Source of the DNA: Thiotrichaceae bacterium
Lineage (GTDB): Bacteria > Pseudomonadota > Gammaproteobacteria > Thiotrichales > Thiotrichaceae
Assembly: GCA_027030285.1 (NCBI GenBank)
Contig: JALVFC010000022.1
Coordinates: forward strand, 1-18,036
Direction of reading: 5' to 3'
Length of the DNA stretch: 18,036 bases
Below are positions 13,724 through 18,036 of the stretch, one piece after another (position 1 is the stretch's first letter; every line of letters starts with the position of its first letter). The notes below the pieces were generated by a model. The model saw only the letters and a program-made list of their open reading frames with translations, was not told the DNA's origin and did no database searches. Position numbers and translations under genes: made by a program.

Positions 13724-16174
13724 ATGATCAGAAAAACCTTCGCTTTGGCGGCATTATCAGCCGCTATCGGTGCGGTGACCCTGACATTACAGCAGCCCCT
13801 GTTGGCTGATGATGCTGCGCAATCTGATGCAGCACCAGAGACTAAGCCAATAGATAAAACAAAACCGAAGAATGATTACAACATAACCATCAACTATGAG
13901 TTGGGGATGCATTGTACAGGCTTCGATTTTACATACTGCTGTGTGTTACCACCGTATAACTCAGTTCAATCTCAAGTCATCAAGACAGCAACAGGCAAGA
14001 AAAAATACCCTGAATTGCTGGAGTCGGATGAAAAAGAGCATGATGTCGTTGTTGACGGCAAAAAACGTATGAAGTTGGCATATGGCTTTGTGAATAACAC
14101 CTATTCTGAAGGTGCTAAATTAGCCTACTGGAGTGTACCGTATGATGTGAACGGTGATGGTAAATATACCGACAACGAAAATGTTGCCAATGCTTACTGG
14201 ACGCACCTGTATGTATATAAGGATTTAAAAGGCACAAACCCAACTGGTGGCAGTAAGGATGCTGACAAAAAATATGTAGGTCTACAAATTCCTGTACCTA
14301 TGGATAATGGTCCAGCTGGTGCCGCGGTTCCCAGTCCGATGAGTGGTGGGCATCTGCACTATACCGGCGAGCATGGTACTCAGGTATTTACCAAGTCACC
14401 TGTACTGGATAATGTTCCTATTTTGCTGACTAACCCTGGCATCTGGGATGCTCTGGGGCTTCCATTGACCCCATTTAATGACAATATGATCGCTAAAAGC
14501 CCGCTAACCCTGGTTGAAAGTGATATCCGTCCTTTCCAGGAAAACTGGGTTGCATTGGTTGATGCAGAAAGTGGCAAGCCGATTCTGGACAGTCATACTG
14601 GTGAGCCAGTACGCTTCGTGGGTACTAACCCCATTGATGTACCTGCCTGTTCCAAGTGTCATTCCAATGAGGCAGCCAATGGTAAGAAGTACAATCTCTA
14701 CAAGCAGGAAAAAGCTTTCTGGAAAAGTCTGGGTGCTTCAGACTGGATTGCCAACCTGAAAGCGACTTCTGTCTCTGTGCTGGAAATGCACGACGACAAA
14801 AATGGTACGGAGTTCCTGAAGAACTACAAGCCTGACGGTCGTGAAGTCAGTAACCGTATTGGTCGTGACCCAGTGCTTTGCCAAAAGTGTCATGCAGACA
14901 ACGTTATCGGTGTGCTGTCATCCAAAACGCATAAGGGCAAGGATGGCAAGGAGAAGACTATTCCTCCTTTAACAGAAGCATTACACTTTGTGCACTTGCA
15001 AAAAGCTCCGTTACCAGACTCTCACGGAAGGACAGGTGCTTGTCAGGCCTGTCATCCATCACACCGTCAGGACGGTGGTCTGGATGGTATCCTGATTACA
15101 GACGATGGCAAGAATGCCTTTGCCAATGGTGATAACCGTGATGCGAAAGGTTGTTTTGCAGGTCGTGATGTTCATACCAACCGTAATAAGGAAAAAGATG
15201 GCGCAGGGACACCTGAGCATCTGAATGCGATTGGTCAATGGCTCCAGGAAAATGTTTCCCAGATCGGTAATGGTAAAGGTGGTAAAGGTCTATGGTGTAC
15301 CAACTGTCATAGCCAGATCTCCCGCGAGCTTTATCAGCGTGACAATATTACACACGCTTTCAAGCAAGAAGGAGAGACTTTACGTAACAAGTCTCTTGAA
15401 GAGATTGCCAAAGCTCTGGGTATGAAAGATGTCAAGGAACTGGCTGATACTTATCTTGATCCAAAGGTTGTCCTGAATAGCAAGGGCGAAGCGGATGTCA
15501 AAAAGTCACATGCACTGGATTTCTGGAATCCTGACCATATGACGCCTGATATTGCTGTTATTGCATTGAAGGGTGATGGTCCGATGGTAAGTAAAGACGC
15601 TGATGGCGACGTGAATGTCTCTATCCTCTCTGCAAACCCAATGGCAAAGATCGACAAGAAAGACCTGCCAAAAGGTGCTACGGGATCAACCGCGGTTCCA
15701 TATAGTGCGGCTACACATGGTAAGGAATACTGGCTATCAGCTGGTGAACCACACTGTGCGAACTGTCACGCTGCGCCTTACGTGGAGGGTCAGGGCGGTG
15801 TTGCCTTCCCAATCAACCAGCCTGGCAAGTACAGCTTGAGTCGTTACTCAAAAGGTCATGCAGGTCTTGCTTGTCAGGCATGTCACCAGTCTATTCATGG
15901 TCTGTACCCAGTTGACCCTGGTACTGATAGCACTGCATACAAGCAGGCTGCCATGTATAACCCTGATGGTTCTCATGGTCCGCTTAAATGTGCTGCCTGT
16001 CATGAAGTCAACGAGAGTGGCGTGCCATTCCTGGTTAAGGCGGATGATGATGATTACAAGTTTAACGGTAAATCAATCGTCGATGATTTTGATGCTGCTG
16101 TTTCCTGGATGCATCAGAGCGCACCTGACCTTGGTGGCAAGATTCCTGATGAGGATGATGAAGAAAGCGAATAA
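13724..16174 (+). CDS. Secreted heptaheme cytochrome c of unknown function, 816 aa
   Basis: A signal peptide (cleavage probably near LLA-DD, about 28) leads to a heme-free N-terminal region of about 280 residues and then seven CXXCH motifs at about 309, 386, 440, 525, 678, 717 and 756. The N-terminal region starts with NYELGMHC and contains LPPYNSVQSQVI, a pattern I associate with uncharacterised multiheme proteins, with Cys64, Cys72 and Cys73 nearby. An EF-hand-like loop DVNGDGKYTDNE (141-152) should bind calcium, and a second acidic stretch DADGDV is near 625. The C-terminus is highly acidic (DEDDEESE). GLACQACHQSIHGLYP (714-729) is a strongly patterned heme segment. AAGGAG precedes the ATG by 6 nt. 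The context suggests a periplasmic or surface electron carrier linked to the HAO-like protein; the reaction is unknown. Confidence 0.88.
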   Translation: MIRKTFALAALSAAIGAVTLTLQQPLLADDAAQSDAAPETKPIDKTKPKNDYNITINYELGMHCTGFDFTYCCVLPPYNSVQSQVIKTATGKKKYPELLESDEKEHDVVVDGKKRMKLAYGFVNNTYSEGAKLAYWSVPYDVNGDGKYTDNENVANAYWTHLYVYKDLKGTNPTGGSKDADKKYVGLQIPVPMDNGPAGAAVPSPMSGGHLHYTGEHGTQVFTKSPVLDNVPILLTNPGIWDALGLPLTPFNDNMIAKSPLTLVESDIRPFQENWVALVDAESGKPILDSHTGEPVRFVGTNPIDVPACSKCHSNEAANGKKYNLYKQEKAFWKSLGASDWIANLKATSVSVLEMHDDKNGTEFLKNYKPDGREVSNRIGRDPVLCQKCHADNVIGVLSSKTHKGKDGKEKTIPPLTEALHFVHLQKAPLPDSHGRTGACQACHPSHRQDGGLDGILITDDGKNAFANGDNRDAKGCFAGRDVHTNRNKEKDGAGTPEHLNAIGQWLQENVSQIGNGKGGKGLWCTNCHSQISRELYQRDNITHAFKQEGETLRNKSLEEIAKALGMKDVKELADTYLDPKVVLNSKGEADVKKSHALDFWNPDHMTPDIAVIALKGDGPMVSKDADGDVNVSILSANPMAKIDKKDLPKGATGSTAVPYSAATHGKEYWLSAGEPHCANCHAAPYVEGQGGVAFPINQPGKYSLSRYSKGHAGLACQACHQSIHGLYPVDPGTDSTAYKQAAMYNPDGSHGPLKCAACHEVNESGVPFLVKADDDDYKFNGKSIVDDFDAAVSWMHQSAPDLGGKIPDEDDEESE

Positions 16175-16222
16175 TCGTTATTCGAAATCAGTATCTTGAT
16201 TTTATAAGATAGTTATGAAGAT

Positions 16223-16242
16223 GGGGGAGCTTATGCTCCCCC
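16223..16242 (+). terminator. Intrinsic terminator after the heptaheme cytochrome gene
   Basis: GGGGGAGC-TTAT-GCTCCCCC is a perfect 8-bp GC-rich stem with a 4-nt loop, followed by AAGTTTTG and, further on, an AT-rich tract. It lies 48 bp past the stop codon and separates the cytochrome from the prolyl isomerase gene, which may still receive read-through. Confidence 0.75.
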
Positions 16243-16373
16243 AAGTTTTGTGAGTAGTTTATTTTTTAACTTTTTCTGTTGCGACTGCATATGAAGCCTG
16301 AAAAATTTAAATAAGTATTCTTAGACAGCCTCCGGCTTAGTAAATAAATGATTGAACTTACGGGAAAAAATAA

Positions 16374-17699
16374 ATGAGTGTATTAAAAACTGCAAAACTA
16401 CTAAAGCATTGTTCTTTGGTTGTTTTGTTATCAACAACGCTAACTCTGACTGTATTATCACCTTCTGCAAGTGCTTTGGCAGAATCACAAACTCTGGTGA
16501 CGGTTGAGAACCTGAAAGTAACGGATAAGGATCTGGAGGAGGCACTAAGAAGTTCGCCCTTCTATACCCAGTTTAACGCAATGAGCGAGGATGAACAGGG
16601 AGCATTGCGTGGAAATATTCTAAAGCGCCTGGTTACTTCACGCTTATTGAGTTTAGAAGCTCGTGCCTCTAATTTGGCTGATACAGCGGAATTTAAAAAG
16701 GAAATTTCCACTTTTCGCAACGGGTTACTATACCGTCATTATATGCAGAGTTTACGTAATAAAATTACGCTACCAGATGATGTGGAGAAAAAACTCAAAA
16801 AAGACTATAAGGGTACGCCCGATGCCTTCAAGGCTGCAAAAGCAGCTTACATCAGCAAACAATATGAGGGGCTTCATGATCTGACAGTAAAAAAACTCCG
16901 CGACAAGTATCATGTAGTTTTACATGAAGACCTTGTCTCTGTTGATAGCAGTCCTGACACAGTTATTTTGCAGGGTGATGGTGGAATCAAGTTAACAATG
17001 GCTGATGTTTATAATGCAAAAAAAAATACCACGGGTACGCCTCCAACTAAAGATATGCTGCTGGAAAAAATTTACCAGTTAGCTGAAATCCTGGTAGTTG
17101 CTAAGGCTGCTGAAGATGAGGGTGTAGATGTCACTGCTCGTGTTGAAGGCTATAAAAAAGAAAGGTTACCTGCGTTATTTCTTGAGAACTTGCAAAACAA
17201 GTGGACTGCTGATGAAGCTGTATTAAAAAAATACTATGATGAGCATCCTGATGCATCATTTATTCCACAGCGTTGGCATCTGGGCATGATTGTTCTAAAA
17301 ACCAGGGATCAGGCAGAGAAGGTTCTGGCACGAATAAAAAATGGTGAGAGCTTATTTAAGCTTGCTGGAGAGATTAGTATCGACCCCTATGGAAAAAAGC
17401 ATAGTGGTGATATGGGCTGGGTAAGGGAAAAAACTGGCAATCCAGTCATTGAAAACGCTATTAAAGATCTGGAAGACGGCAAAATTAGTGAGATTATTGA
17501 AACGAAAAAGGGCTATATTATAGCCACCATTCTTGATCGCCGACCTGGTGGTGTTAGGCGTTATATAAGTATGAAAGACAAGATACGTCAATTAGTTATT
17601 AGTGAAAAAATGCATGGCTACCTTCAGGAGTTGCAAAAAAAGTATAAAGTGACCTGGAATCTGTTGAAGAAGGATAAGACACAAGTTCCTGAGTCGTAA
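16374..17699 (+). CDS. Secreted parvulin-type peptidyl-prolyl isomerase (SurA/PrsA-like)
   Basis: 441 aa with a signal peptide (hydrophobic 14-29, probable cleavage near ASALA, 32-36). A helical chaperone-like N-terminal part (about 40-290) is followed by one PpiC/rotamase domain at about 298-391, with RWHLGMIVLKT, the FKLAGEISIDPYGKKHSGDMGWV segment split over 328-350, and an IIETKKGYIIATILDRR end. Such proteins help fold exported proteins in the periplasm or at the outer membrane. One rotamase domain, not the two of E. coli SurA, is present. Upstream is a weak ribosome site (CGGGA) and the gap to the cytochrome stop is 199 bp with a terminator, so it may have its own promoter. Position suggests a folding factor for the multiheme cytochrome; a general role cannot be excluded. 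Confidence 0.88.
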   Translation: MSVLKTAKLLKHCSLVVLLSTTLTLTVLSPSASALAESQTLVTVENLKVTDKDLEEALRSSPFYTQFNAMSEDEQGALRGNILKRLVTSRLLSLEARASNLADTAEFKKEISTFRNGLLYRHYMQSLRNKITLPDDVEKKLKKDYKGTPDAFKAAKAAYISKQYEGLHDLTVKKLRDKYHVVLHEDLVSVDSSPDTVILQGDGGIKLTMADVYNAKKNTTGTPPTKDMLLEKIYQLAEILVVAKAAEDEGVDVTARVEGYKKERLPALFLENLQNKWTADEAVLKKYYDEHPDASFIPQRWHLGMIVLKTRDQAEKVLARIKNGESLFKLAGEISIDPYGKKHSGDMGWVREKTGNPVIENAIKDLEDGKISEIIETKKGYIIATILDRRPGGVRRYISMKDKIRQLVISEKMHGYLQELQKKYKVTWNLLKKDKTQVPES

Positions 17700-17707
17700 C
17701 GCCCTAC

Positions 17708-17750
17708 GGGTGGCATAATGACACAACTGGGTTGTGTGCATAACTCACCC
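17708..17750 (+). terminator. Terminator-like hairpin after the prolyl isomerase gene
   Basis: ACACAAC/GTTGTGT (17721-17737) forms the tip and GGGTG/CACCC (17708-17712 with 17746-17750) the base of an imperfect stem, followed by GCCTTTTATC. The position, 9 bp past the stop, and the short T-run fit an intrinsic terminator. Confidence 0.5.
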
Positions 17751-17765
17751 GCCTTTTATCCAAAT

Positions 17766-17807
17766 ACGCTGAGTAGTTACTAAAAGAGATAAGTAGCTAC
17801 TCAGCGT
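17766..17807. repeat. 16-bp-arm hairpin overlapping the MITE-like end
   Basis: ACGCTGAGTAGTTACT (17766-17781) and AGTAGCTACTCAGCGT (17792-17807) pair over 16 bp with one mismatch and a 10-nt loop. The right arm is the outer end of the MITE-like element at 17797, so the left arm is an extra inverted copy of that element end, perhaps the remnant of a second insertion. Confidence 0.6.
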
Positions 17808-17943
17808 AACGATATGAATGTGTTAAGTTGTTGATTATTTGAGTTTCTGCAGCAGGGGGTGTCGCAGATCTTACAGGGATGTATTTACAGCGTCCCTAAT
17901 AATCAATAATTTGCCGCTTCCGATGTTTATTATGCTAAGTAGT
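17797..17943 (-). mobile_element. MITE-like element, copy 2 (147 bp, inverted)
   Basis: This is the reverse-complement relative of the element at 8142-8289. Its ends CTACTCAGCGTAA and TTATTATGCTAAGTAG correspond to the ends of copy 1, it has the same nested TTGTTGATTATT/AATAATCAATAA pair, and a central hairpin TCTGCAGCA/TGTCGCAGA with loop GGGGG that fits the central hairpin of copy 1. GTAAATACATCCCTGTAAG is conserved on the minus strand up to its end. Compensating changes in the central stem suggest the fold is conserved more than the sequence. Confidence 0.7.
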
Positions 17944-17947
17944 AAAA

Positions 17948-18036
17948 ATGAAAAAGTCACTGCTAAAATCACTTCCACTAGTCATATGTGTCCTCGCTAC
18001 AACTTATGCGTGTGCAGACAAGAGTGCTGATAAAGC
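17948..18036 (+). CDS. Start of a secreted protein, truncated by the window edge
   Basis: The ATG at 17948 opens a frame of 29 codons to the window end: MKKSLLKSLPLV, a hydrophobic stretch, then ATTYACADKSADK. This is a good signal peptide, with cleavage possible at ACA-D, or a weak lipobox around Cys25. It lies on the same strand as the cytochrome and isomerase genes and may be part of that region. The upstream sequence is the MITE-like element, ending 4 bp before the ATG, and only a poor TAAG ribosome site is visible. The function cannot be told. Confidence 0.55.
   Translation, partial: MKKSLLKSLPLVICVLATTYACADKSADK

Noticed and set aside
13724..16174. Octaheme nitrite or tetrathionate reductase identity for the 816-aa cytochrome
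   Set aside because: There are seven CXXCH motifs, no CXXCK, and a large N-terminal region not found in those enzymes.

Overview
The window looks like a stretch of a gammaproteobacterial chromosome, probably from a marine or haloalkaline chemolithotroph or a similar respiratory generalist. The grounds are TrkA/TrkH and NhaD of typical gammaproteobacterial length and motifs, family I pyrophosphatase, TTG starts, moderate GC, and many short palindromic intergenic repeats. This placement is inference from gene content, not from a phylogenetic marker. I see no rRNA, tRNA, CRISPR array, integrase or transposase gene.

Left half (about 200-9000, all genes on the minus strand): a helical protein of unknown function, then a monovalent-cation block. 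This holds trkH and trkA (K+ uptake channel and its NAD-binding gate), nhaD (Na+/H+ antiporter), a SLC13-type permease with two RCK_C domains that probably forms an operon with nhaD (22-bp gap), and a family I inorganic pyrophosphatase. The gaps between these genes are full of palindromes: a 147-bp MITE-like element downstream of trkH, two palindromic units at the 5' end of trkA, and a long structured leader upstream of the SLC13 gene.

Right half (about 9200-17700): a multiheme cytochrome region. On the minus strand a Crp/Fnr regulator (9207-9980), a TPR lipoprotein and an octaheme hydroxylamine-oxidoreductase-like cytochrome lie together, followed by a second Crp/Fnr regulator (12469-13215). 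Divergent from it on the plus strand are a secreted 816-residue cytochrome with seven CXXCH motifs and a secreted parvulin-type prolyl isomerase. The octaheme cytochrome gene and the first regulator gene each have a Crp/Fnr-type dyad exactly 22 nt upstream of a TATAAT-like -10 box, the spacing of an FNR class II promoter. The heptaheme gene has a near-perfect FNR box. A plausible reading is a redox- or NO-regulated periplasmic system for hydroxylamine, nitrite or NO conversion, with an uncharacterised heptaheme partner and a dedicated folding factor.

Two inverted copies of a 147-148-bp MITE-like element lie about 9.7 kb apart (8142-8289 and 17797-17943), bracketing the pyrophosphatase gene and the cytochrome region. 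The right copy ends 4 bp before the start of a secreted protein that runs off the window edge.
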